Assembly: GCA_011009095.1 (NCBI GenBank)
Contig: VTPC01003467.1
Span: forward strand, 1-64,000
DNA from: Ignelater luminosus
Taxonomy: Eukaryota; Arthropoda; Insecta; Coleoptera; Elateridae
Direction: 5' to 3'
DNA length: 64,000 nt
In this document: piece by piece, positions 12,062 to 22,470 of the stretch
Layout of the letters: each line of letters opens with the position of its first letter
Position numbering within the stretch: position 1 is the stretch's first letter
Translations under genes and position numbers: made by a program
Notes under the pieces: model-generated
Seen by the model: the letters and a program-made list of their open reading frames with translations, nothing else
Told to the model about the DNA's origin: nothing
Database searches by the model: none

Positions 12062-14369
12062 TATCGTATTATACCCCCATTTCCAATTTTTAATTAACTA
12101 GCAGAAACATTGTATTTATCTGTTTTGGGCTAAATTCCGTAAGTATCGCGATTTATCGTTTTGACGATAGCATTTGCTTTTTTTATAAACTTGAGTTATT
12201 AATGGAAATATCGAGAAAATGCATTTTCAACCTCTTTCGTTAAAGAAACCGTAAGTTCACTAAACGAATAGATTTTAATTTTTTTAATTACAATAAATGT
12301 AAAATTATTTTACTTGAAGTGCGAAGAAACTATATCGAAGGACTATGCAATAGCCTTCCAAAATACTTTGTACATGTTGTGGCAGCTAGGTAAGAAACAC
12401 CGAAGCGTTGAATTCAAAATGAAAATTGCAACCAAGAAGTCTCTCCTATTTCATGTCTTTATAACCTACGGGTCCAGTAGCGTCAAGCTGAATCATCCGT
12501 GTTCAAAGCAATCTACTTCAGAAAAGTTATAATAAATAGTGTGAGCTTGAAACTAGAAAGGTTGACAGTTTTTTAAATTTATAAATAAACGTCACGTCAT
12601 GCCATTTCAAAAACACCAGTTTTAAGACAAAGCATTTGAACTACCAATTGAACTTTAAAATGTCATTTAAATTGTTCGTTTGTTTAATAATAAAATAGTA
12701 TTCACTATCCATAGACTACTTAGATGTCAAGCTGCTTTCAGATTATACAGTACTACTTCCGAGGATGTAGCTTTTTCGCCTTGTATTCATGAAGCTTGAT
12801 TTCTCAGAAGTATAATATTAGTGCACATCACTTTGAAATTTACCAGTAAACTTTTTGAAATCTTTCCCTTTTAGAAAGACAGCCTACAAGTTACAAAGTA
12901 TCGTAAACATCTCAATCAATCAAACGTGAAGTTTTATTTACGTCAGCTTTGTTTTGTTTAAGAATGGGCGCTGCGGTTTTGGTTCTTTTTGCTATCTCTT
13001 GGAAATTAGCAGACATAATGTTAAGTTTTATATTTGTTTACAATCTTAGTAAGCTTTTATTTGGTCACAAATAATTAAATAGAAGGAAACACTGCTAACT
13101 GCATGTTACAGTTTGACTTGGTAAAGGCTAGAGTTTTCTTGAATTTTATGCCACATTCGTAATAATAACAAAAAATTAGTCTAACATCTTTCACAATCAT
13201 TTTTAGAATAATTATGGAAGTTTAATAATCTTGAGAAATGGCAACCATAATGTTTCTGAATTTTCTAAATAGGACACCCTGTATTTGTTACCATGATTTA
13301 ATTGATTATCAATAGAATTGAAACTTAAGTTTTTCCGTTGCTTTATATGCTGTGCTTTAATGCTATAAATTTATTAGAAGTGCACTATACTGATAGAAAT
13401 GTAAAATTTTAAAGAACTTACAAACAGGTTCGCGCGTACCGGTTGTTCACGCTGTGTGCCAAGCTAAACAATTTACGCTATTCTTAAATAACAGTCAAAT
13501 TAAACAAAAAGGAAGAATCCACAGTTTCCTAATAAAAAACAATAATACAGAATGAGCGACAGTGTTTTGGAAATCGGAAATCTGATATACTATCAAACTA
13601 ATTAGTAGAGCAGGGCACACCCTGGGTCGTCATTTAAATGTTTGCTGTTTCATGCATAATTGAGGATGTTAATCCCAAATCCGACCTTTAAAAGTGATAA
13701 AAAATCCAGCTGACCCTCCCACTGTTTTTGAGACACTAAACTCCAACGACCTGTACTGAGAACATTCCTTTTTACGACTAAAGTGCTTTATAGCGGATCA
13801 ATTAGATTTCTCTGTGGTCTTTAAAGGCTCAAAATCGTGATTATAACTGGAATTTACCTATTACGCATCATCATAAAATTATGGAAGAATACTCAAGTTT
13901 TACAACTTTAGGTAGTCGAATTTACCCCGAAAAAGTCAAGATCTATTGAAAAATACGTACCTTTTATTGGGATCTATTATTCTGAATGTTGGGAATTTAG
14001 TGTAGTAAATTATTTTAAAGTGGGTCTTGTCAGTAAACGTAATAAAAGAAATTAATAGGTGCCAGAGGCATTCCAAACTGAAATGCGACAGATTATAGCA
14101 TTATAACTTCTAATATCAACATTTGGCGATAACGCGCAGGCGTCCTATTGGCGACACGATGTTTACTTTTAGCTGACATGTTCCACATCAAAATTCTTTT
14201 ACCGAGTTATAGTAATTTTTGCTAGGTAGGTATACAATTATTTCTCACGCGTTGACATGATCACAATTTCCAAACTGCGTTGTTTTCTTTGATACCTCAA
14301 AAATTGGTTAGAGGTTGATTTTCTTAGATGGCTTGGTTTATTTATTTCACAATCTTACCATATTATTAA
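12062..14369. other. non-coding stretch
   Basis: No gene is recognised. A GACACCCTGTA motif occurs at about 13273-13283, matching the recurrent TACAGGGTGT end motif, without a visible partner. A short frame starting ATG near 13552 (MSDSVLEIGNLIYYQTN) is too short to support. Confidence 0.5.
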
Positions 14370-14660
14370 TTTTTTGTCAAACATACTGATAATGAAGACA
14401 TAAATGCGAGCAATGTTGTGAAACTTTTACCTGAACATGTTGACGTGGTGCCTTACAAAGAAGCAGTCAACAAAAACAACCTTGAAAATTTCGTTCCATC
14501 TGAGGATGTTTCAGTCAGGATAGAACTTCAAGGCCCAATAGAAGAGAAACCTGTGGAGGCTTAAAGCATTTTCAGATAATAGAAGCAAACTTGCCAAACT
14601 CATTTTAGAATGGCTGAAAACTGATGCCGTTAAATTTGACTTTGGGTTGTGCAGTTCTAG
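14370..14660 (+). pseudogene. orphan coding-like relic, family unknown
   Basis: From 14370 one frame is open without an initiating Met for 64 codons to TAA at 14562-14564, with a balanced amino-acid make-up (e.g. NVVKLLPEHVDVVPYKEAV, SEDVSVRIELQGPIEEKP). Shortly after, another frame carries KLAKLILEWLKTDAVKFDFG (about 14586-14645). Composition and the lack of low-complexity bias suggest a former protein-coding sequence with one frameshift. I do not recognise the family. It lies directly beside the deleted mariner at 14687, so it could be transposon cargo, a piece of another element, or a fragment of a host gene. Confidence 0.3.
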
Positions 14661-14686
14661 AACTGATTACTACAGATGAATGTATA

Positions 14687-15197
14687 CGAGGGGATTGTAT
14701 GTAAATCACTTTCTTGCCCCTCAAAATATTTGCCTTTAACATCTATACGCTTTTGTATTCGAGGAAACCAATCTTCCAAACATTTTCTCCACTTTGAACG
14801 AGGTACCTCCAAAACAAATCATTCAAATGCTTCAACGACCTCTGCAGGCAATGAAAAACGCTCGCCACGTATATTATTTTTGGTGTTTGGAAACAAGAAG
14901 TCATTGGGCGGTAAATCAGGCGAATATGGAAAATGAGTCATTAAGGTGATGTTTTCACTAGTCAAAAACTTTACAATCTTATGTATTTGTTTCGCCGCTA
15001 GGCCTAAGGATGCCTCTATCTCTGCATATGTCACATGGCGATCTGCTTTAATCATTTCATGCACAGCATTGACGTTTTTCGCGACAACAACGACTTTCGA
15101 ACATCGTCATCAAACGTTGGTTTTCCACGCTTGTGTTAACCCGTATCGAGAAATCATAAAAAATCATCACTCTAAAATCACGACTTGATATTTTCAT
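14687..15197 (-). mobile_element. internally deleted mariner derivative
   Basis: On the minus strand the copy starts at ATG 15197 (MKISSRDFRVMIFYDFS). It then jumps to a segment resembling the linker region (about 15130-15070), then to the second helix-turn-helix MIKADRHVTYAEIEASLG (from 15055). From there it passes straight to the last catalytic block THFPYSPDLPPNDFLFPN and the C-terminal LEDWFPRIQKRIDVKGKYFEG (near 14740). The first and second catalytic Asp blocks are absent. The outer end at about 14685 reads TACGAGGGGATTG, a mariner-like inverted repeat preceded by TA. The opposite end, expected right of 15197, was not found. It cannot make transposase and could at most be mobilised in trans. 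Confidence 0.75.
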
Positions 15198-15558
15198 TTT
15201 TTCACAAAATTACCTTGTTAAATTCTATTGAAACAAACCGGCTCGGTTTGAATTCAAACTGTTAACTGTATTATTAGTAACGAATATCATATTTTACGAA
15301 TGAGACCATTGCAGAACGCTGGCAACACCAGGAGTAGATTCCTAGAATTTTAGCAGCGCCTTTCGTATGAAAGAAAAAATTTAAAATCAACGACTAACCT
15401 AAGTCAGAATTTGGAGATTCAGTTGTCGGTTATCCTAGACCCTAAAAATCACTACTTTGCTAACTTTTTCACGAGCTTTTATCTAATGATACAGTTTAAG
15501 ATGCTCGCAGTAAGAACAACTGAAACAGTTTGATTTAGTAGATGCAACAACTGTCTAA

Positions 15559-15783
15559 TTGCAAACGACACAGAAATGCAGAAAACAACGTGATGAGTTC
15601 AATTCTCAATATAATTGGGAGAACGAAATTTTGGCAATAATGTGGAAAGACAATAATGCCGTCAAGGTGCTGTCAACTCATGAAAGAATAGAGTCGCTGT
15701 GTCATGTGACTAGGGATAGTCGATCAGAAAAAAATGTTCAAGTAGTGAAATATAACAACGATTTGGGCAAAAAACAAAAGTTA
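15559..15783 (+). pseudogene. piggyBac-type transposase fragment (C-terminal part)
   Basis: A frame without a natural start reads RDEFNSQYNWENEILAIMWK, then NNAVKVLSTHE and, at the end, VVKYNNDLG. This corresponds to the stretch of piggyBac (DDE_Tnp_1_7) transposases that precedes the conserved D-Y-N-x-x-M-G-G-V-D motif; here that motif has decayed to YNNDLGKK. The open frame runs right up to the TA at 15784-15785, where the foldback element begins, so that insertion lies at its 3' border. On the far side (from 16370) I see no convincing continuation. The missing upstream domains are not present in the window. Confidence 0.6.
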
Positions 15784-15785
15784 TA

Positions 15786-16367
15786 CAGTCAGCGGCTAAA
15801 TTATGGAATGAATTAAATAAAACCGTAATAATTTTTTTTATATAAAATCGCCGAGACACGTCGATTTTATTTTTTTTGCCGTTTTTCGCATGCATTCGAT
15901 TTTCTACAGCGTGATTCTAAAAAGCTGAACGAAAAAAAAATTATTTTTTTTTAATGGAACACCCTGTATATTTCTACAGATTTGGATAAAACCTTGTTTC
16001 ACAAATACAGTGATGTAGATATTGATGGGTCTATCTTTAATAATAACAGAGATGTAGTCAAGAGTGCTCAATAAACAGAAGGCAAGGAAATAAGTTTAAT
16101 ACATTAAGAACAAGATAGACCCATCAATATCTACATTACTGTATTCGTGAAACAAGATTCTATCCAAATCTGTAGAAATATACAGGGTGTTCCGTTTAAA
16201 AAAAAATAATTTTCTTTTCGTGCACCTTGTTAGAATCACCCTGTAGAAAATCGGATGTACGCGAAAAACGGCAAAAAACAAAATAAAACCGACGTGTCTT
16301 GGCGTTTTTATATAAAAAAAATTATTACGGTTTTATTTAATTCATTCCATAATTTAGCCGCTCACTG
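15786..16367. mobile_element. Tc1-like foldback element (582 bp, almost entirely inverted repeat)
   Basis: Two arms of about 254 bp (15786-16039 and 16113-16367) are reverse complements of each other, roughly nine bases in ten by eye, with a ~73-bp spacer. The ends read CAGTCAGCGGCTAAATTATG (left) and CAGTGAGCGGCTAAATTATG (right, reverse-complemented), typical of Tc1-like elements, and each is flanked by TA (15784-15785 and 16368-16369). Each arm also carries an internal CAGGGTGTTCC/GGAACACCCTG motif. No coding capacity. The transcript of either strand would form a long hairpin. Confidence 0.88.
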
Positions 16368-16369
16368 TA

Positions 16370-18580
16370 TTTACTTTTATTCACAAATGGTATAGAACTA
16401 GAATATCTATGATTGCTTGAGCACAGAAAAACAGTGGAAATGGCCTCTCTTGCTGTACATTTAAACGCTCTGACCCGAGCAGAGCAGGACGTTCATTATT
16501 CCCATCAACATCTCGTATTTCTACTGATGTAAAGATATCAAATCAAAGGAGAGGCGCCGTATGCAAAACAATTGCATCAAACCTTTTGATCTGCTTCCTA
16601 TAATTAAGCAAAGCAAGTCTATTTGTAGTTTTATAAAAATATTTAAGTGTTTATAAAAGTAAATCAAAACTCTAACTAAACAACTTTGTTGTATAAGGTG
16701 ACCAACGAAAAAAATTTCAATTTTTTGTGCAGAACATTCAGTATTTTTCATTGTAATTTAAGAGAGCATAGAATCAACTATCATTTGATGTTAATAAAAA
16801 CTGTGTTGAACCTGCAGTTTTCCTGCTATAAATAAATCGTCTAGAATCATTCGTAATTTTATTGTGAATATTTCACGCCAACAAAGGCAGCAAAATAAAG
16901 TTTGAAATTTTACTCGTTTCAGAAAAACAACCAAATACGGGGGTTCCACCATATGTAAGAATTCAGAGGAATTATGATCTTCAGCTTTTAATTAACTTTT
17001 CCTATAATAATATTTTATTATTAAAATTTTAGTAATTATTTTTAAGAATGAAAGTCAAAACTTGCTCAAAAAAAAATAAAATGAAGGAAAATTTCAATTA
17101 ATTATACCAAGATAGATCAAAAAGTTTAATTATTATTTTTTTTAAATTTTAATATTATCTTTAAGTATAACTTAGATATCCAAATAAAACTAATTAATTA
17201 ATGTTTATAAAAAATTATGATGAGTGACTCAAAGATTTGTAACAATCCAAGAGTAACGGATCTTAATCGAATATGAAACAGAATCGATAAAGATTTGAAA
17301 CATCTGAAAGAAAAAAAATTGCTAACCGACAAAATTCCTTTTTTAATCAGTTTTCAGGATTCCCCAAAAGGATTATTCATGAAAAATACCTGCGCTTTAT
17401 AAGTGAGACGCACACAGCTTTTTTTACGAAGAGAATTACATTATCTTTGAATGATGGCATTTGGTTGCTCTAGATAACAACCGTCATAAATTTTAGAAGT
17501 TTTACGTAAGTACGCGATATGCATACGCGTATAATGTTCATACATCTTCAGCATTACATCCATATATTTACATTCATCTGGTAAACATTAAAACGTATAA
17601 CGCCCGAGAATAATTTTAATTTATACTTTACTGAAGTACGCTTTGTTTCCAGACTTTCATGATTACGTTAAGAAAATGCTATTTGCGTATTAAAAATGTA
17701 GAAGCTTTACTTGGATTTCCTTTTTCTCGTTTCTTTTTTTATGATTATTATATGTCTTTTATTTTACTTTCAAAATGCAGTTCACGTTTCTATCGTAGTC
17801 GTTAATACAGAAAAAACATCGATTTCTCCAATCATTTTTTTCTGTTCCAACATAAAAATAAATCCCTTAAAGGAAATAGGCTTAAATCAAACAAAACTTT
17901 ATTTTTAATGGTCTTATTATTACATTCTTACATTGAAGATTAAAGCTTTCAAGTGAGCTTTTCAATAAGTAAGTAGGCCTAACAAAGCTTTTCGCAGATG
18001 TCTAATTGACAAATTGGCTTAGTTCAATGAATAAAACAAGATAATATACCAACACACAAGGGACGTTTCCGAATATATTCGGTAAATGCGGTTCGAAGCT
18101 ATTATCTGTTTATATAAAGCACATGCGGCTTTGTCTTCTTTATCCACTTTGCAAATTTTATTTACTTAGCGCTGGATGAAACAAAGCCGCTCGAACATTA
18201 AAGTCCTCTGAAAATATTTTTCTTATTTATTCAAATTAGTTCTTTATTATTTAGTTCCTTGCTCCAGGATGAAGCTTTTACGCAATTAAAAACTTTTAAT
18301 TTTTAGAAAGAAGGAATTACTAATTATTGTAATAATGCATAAGATATAATAAAAATGATCTTTTAAAAGTATGATCACTAATCATTTATTAATTTCGATT
18401 TTTATCACCAATTTCTTCAGTTTTTAAATTAATTAATGTTAATGACTATTTTAAATATTCATCTTATTCAAGAATTTCATAATTTTCAAACAAAAAACTT
18501 CATTATTCTTTAATATCAATAATAGATACTAAATCGAGAAAAAAATCAGTCAACGAAAATTCTAATTGTTATAAAATCAA
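16370..18580. other. A+T-rich non-coding stretch
   Basis: No family resemblance in any frame, no tandem array and no transposon ends. The open frame at 17711-17908 is Phe/Ile-rich translation of A/T runs. Confidence 0.55.
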
Positions 18581-18585
18581 CTTAC

Positions 18586-18870
18586 CACTTAAGCTCGAAA
18601 ATTGGCGCACTTTTGAACAAAGACATGTCTCCACACGCGGCGAGCGCTAACTGACGCCGGCGCCGAGTAGCGCCGCGCGACGCCAGCGCCCGGTCCTGGT
18701 GCGGAGACGCTTCCAAATGTGACTGGGTCAATACAACGATCCTGCTGAACTTACCTGGAGCTTTAATACTGGACGTGCGCCATAGCAATTACGCCCACAC
18801 CATTTTCTGAGTTTTTGGAATTTGACGTGCGTCTTAGGGAAGCAACAGCATCTCTTAGGTTAGGCGGGCG
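18586..18870 (-). other. GC-rich island with possible promoter and first coding exon on the minus strand
   Basis: The only markedly GC/CpG-rich stretch in the window. On the minus strand an ATG at 18626 begins MSLFKSAPIFELKW and runs into a consensus 5' splice site, GTAAGT, at 18585-18580 (exon end 18586, phase 2). A second CAG|GTAAGT lies upstream at about 18757-18752, in the same orientation, so a non-coding leader exon with an alternative donor is possible. No downstream exon could be identified, and the 14 residues do not identify a protein. The combination of CpG richness, an ATG and strong donors supports a transcription start region, but a GC-rich repeat fragment is an alternative. Confidence 0.35.
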
Positions 18871-19149
18871 TTATAAGCCGAAGGTCAATACAGACAAAAC
18901 TTACCAACAAATCTGCTGACTCTTGTCAGATTATTCATGGGATTTCGAAGAGGTGAAATATTTCTTGCTCTTTATTTAAGTTTTCGTTTGACCAATCTAT
19001 TGTTAACTTTAAAACGTTTTCTTTGTTTCGAATTTTTGTTATCATAACTTTTATCTAAACTCGATATTTTTAGTCGAAAGAAGCTTTTTTTCACTAAAAT
19101 TAATATTTGATACTTTATAATATTTAATGCTAGAAATATGTTTGGGTGA

Positions 19150-19420
19150 TACTTTAAATAAAAAGTTCTTTGGAGGAATTAATTTTAATGGCCCAGAAAA
19201 TTTTGTTTGATTAACACGAATGTTGCGTGAAACTACATAAAACGACGATCCCTACCAAACATAAAACTTGTTGAATTCGTGTTTATCCAAACTTTTTGTT
19301 ATTCTTTAGGTTTCTTAGCTACTTTGTGGCGAAATATTTTACTTCAGCTATATATTCTCAAGAAAGATGTGACGTGATATCTTGACACCTTGAATAACAA
19401 TACGTGCGAGCAGTAGAATG
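19150..19420 (+). repeat. dispersed repeat, copy 1 (unclassified)
   Basis: Shares a collinear, diverged sequence with 33870-34115: TAAAACTTGTTGAA, TTTA(T/C)(C/T)CAAA(A)CTTTT, GTG(G/A)CGAAATATTT-like, AGCTATAT and GATAT(C/T)(T)TGACAC blocks occur in the same order and spacing. About two thirds identical by eye. No coding or terminal structure seen. Confidence 0.45.
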
Positions 19421-21640
19421 ATATAGGAACGATTTTAAAACATATAAAACAAGAAAAAAAAATAGATCAAAGGAAAGAATCACAGAAAAGCTAGAAAATT
19501 TATTTCGGGCATTTTAAAATCGAAAGTTAAGAAAAACCATTTGTTTAACCCGGTAAGTGAAATTGAGTTTCATTTTAGTGCTGTCTGTGGGGTAATAGAA
19601 AGTAATGTGAGATAGCTACTCAAGTCTCCCTTACGTGGGAATAAGTTTGTTAAAGAATCTGAATGAAATAAACTGTTATTTTGCAGCGAGCATTATTTGT
19701 AGAATTTAAGGAAATTTTCTGTTTTTTATTGGATACATTTAAAGCTACACTACCTTTTAACAATTGAAAAAGAATTTTTAAAAATTAAATTACAAGTTTG
19801 AGCCCTATTTCTGGCATTTCAAAATAATGAAAACAAACTAACAAGTATAATATTGTAAAGAATTTTTACAACTTTCTGTGCTAAAATAGAGCAAACACTT
19901 TCAACTACCGCACTAACATTGGTATGGAAATTTAAGATTTGTTTGGCTTCTTTTAGGTTTTCCTGTTTTTACTGTTCTTTGTCTTTATTTTTCCGAACTA
20001 CAAAATGTTGGCACTGTCGTGTCAGGATTACTTTTCCTCCAGCTGCGCTTGCATTGTCAGAGACTTCATTGTCCCTACATTATCTTGGTTGTGTCGATAT
20101 TTTTTGTATCTAAATTGTATTAAATAAAATACAACTTTTAGAATTGTGCAATGTGCAACCAGAAAAATGAAAGCATTGCTTCTTTTAAAATGTTTTCCGC
20201 GTACTATGACAGAATGTAAAGTGCGTCTCGCAAATACTAAGACAATAAGCAGAAAGCTTGCCGAGAAAAAAATCATTGTCTTGTAAAGCCAACGGATAAT
20301 AATAATGAAAGTTATGGGCTCAAATCTTTGAGTACATAAATAATCGCCTCTCCTTTGTTAGCAGAATAGGTCTTGGTTTGTCACTAAAATGTATGCTGGT
20401 CGTCTAAACTAATCGTTCTCAATGATCAATTTAGATCAAGTAGGAGAATAAATAAACCTTGAGCAAAAATCCTATTCACCCGCAAATATACACGTCCCTG
20501 CTTTTCCCAAAGCGGTTGGATTTTCAATCATAAGATACTTACCAGATCTCAAAGATGTTTGAGCAACTTCGCAGTGATAATTTAGCTCTACTGGCTCGAT
20601 CAATATTTAAAAAGCAAAAACAAATGAGTAAAGAGAAGGCAGCTTACGGATTACATAATTAAAATAAACTGCTTATTGGAACTGATGAATTACTTCCTTT
20701 CGAGAAAGTTGAAAAAAATTCGGGGCGCTCTCTAGTAGATCTTTGACAAATCCTGCGTAGCAGGCTCTGACGACTTAACTTAAATCACTTAAAAGGTATA
20801 GGTATTTTAGCTGTTGTCTTATTGTCTATTACACTCTTATTTAATTAGTCTTTATATTGGCAACAATACTGGGCGTAAAAGCATCTTGCTGAGCGCTCTA
20901 CGAATGCATTGCAACCCAACTTTGTAGGCGTTTCTATATACTCAGCAGGCATCATGGATTGTAGATCTGGCTTGTCAGTGGCATGATGAACCTGAAACAG
21001 AAGACGGGTCACCTGCAAGGTTAAGAACTTGATAGGCTATGCTGAACTCAAAGGTATCTGCGCTTAAATTTGTCAATTGTCACCTGCAACTTGTTGGTGC
21101 ACTAAATTCAGAATCCTTGAAACGGTGACAGAGGAATGTAATGAATGTAAAAATCTATCCTGAGAACGCGCAATATCATGACAATGAAAGGAACACATTA
21201 AGTGAGAGAGAGTAAAACCGTATAGAATGTCAATGCTCGGAGTATAGACTTTAACTTTGGAAAAGTTATATGAAATCTCAACAAACCTACAATGCAGAAG
21301 AGACCATTTCTGCGCAGACTAAATAGTTTAACTGTATAATACTTATCACCAATTAACTCATGAATATTGTTAACAAGAATGAGGCACAATTCTTTTTGTA
21401 CTTTTGTTATATTACTTTCAAGAAGAAATACTACAAGGTTTTCTATTTTCATCCTAGATTGCAGAACAGTTCTTTTTTCCAAAAGCCTGGAGGCTCATTA
21501 CAATCGTCTTCTTCATTCATTATGTAATACGTTTTTGGCCAGGCGGTTCTCTAGATTACCAGTTAGTCCTAATCAGAAGGAGTTTAAGGAAGTTAACGAA
21601 GTTTTTTAAATACTGCTACACTTGAGTCGCTAATTAGACC
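19421..21640. other. non-coding stretch, slightly GC-richer towards the right
   Basis: Nothing recognisable. Between about 20730 and 21150 composition is more balanced and may be further decay of the retroelement seen at 21640-22060, but I could not align it to a known domain. Confidence 0.4.
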
Positions 21641-22060
21641 TGGCAAAAGCACGCTCTGTAGGACACCTTTCAATTGATATTATCATGAAAGAATACGCCA
21701 ACATCAGAAATTCAAACCCCTCTTACGCATAGTATAAAACAAGACGATCTTTTCTCCATAACTTCTTAAATCTGGTGATGGATGAACTCATCCAGAAATT
21801 TTTAGGCTTAAAGCTCAACAAACATATCTTGGTCTCCTGACTGGCATATGTTGATAAGATCCTGCTGGCAAGTAAAACATGACAAATGTCAGACACTACT
21901 AAGATCTCTAAGGAGCTTTTCTATCAAAGATGGCTGTAGATCTATCCAAAAGTATAACCCTTGACGTGAGGGTTCTCACCGACAAAATATTCAGAATTTA
22001 AGGTTCGTCTGGTAAAAACTAACACAACAGACCGAATGCTCAGATTCCAGGCATATGGGC
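21640..22060 (+). pseudogene. non-LTR reverse-transcriptase relic
   Basis: Frame reading near 21755-21880 gives NFLNLVMDELIQKFLG, then a stop, then LAYVDKILLASKT. The first block matches the FNLVLDELL-type region and the second a decayed A-Y-A-D-D-I-x-L catalytic motif of R2-like or related non-LTR reverse transcriptases; the first Asp of the DD pair is kept and the second is Lys. Surrounding sequence is out of frame. A heavily decayed fragment; no ends are visible, and the Ginger element is inserted about 75 bp downstream. Confidence 0.45.
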
Positions 22061-22134
22061 ATCCCTGCTTCATTGTCAAGAGTTTCAGAGTTTACTGATG
22101 AGTTTGATTTAATGCTTTAAAGCTTGTGTGTATA

Positions 22135-22284
22135 TGTTACCGGACAAACCCGAAATCCAGATATTCTAGTATTGACTAGGACAAACGCAAAGCTCCTGCA
22201 CTCCCTAGGAACAACGCAAATTTCCTAGACCAAACGCGGAGTGCCAGACTAATTCAGGAATAACTGATTTTAGAGAAGGAAATT
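22135..22284 (+). repeat. Ginger-like left inverted repeat
   Basis: 150 bp, matching 24250-24399 in inverse orientation with four substitutions. Contains related short motifs GACAAACCCGAAATCC, GACAAACGCAAAG, AACAACGCAAATTTCC and GACCAAACGCGGAG. Confidence 0.93.
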
Positions 22285-22470
22285 CTAATTTATCCTAAAA
22301 TTTTCAGGCAGAACTAGAAGTTATTTAAGTTACCTAGGATAAACTAGATATGCCTACTCGACTTAGGATAAACCCGTTTCGAATTTTGGAAACCGCATCT
22401 GCGCATCGTGCACTGTCATTGTGTGACTTGGACGAGCTTGTGTACTAATAGATTTTATCGATTATTCATT

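Noticed and set aside
17711-17908. Hydrophobic 65-codon frame resembling a membrane peptide
   Set aside because: Phe/Ile/Leu richness follows from the T-rich DNA; no signal peptide cleavage context or conserved family is visible.
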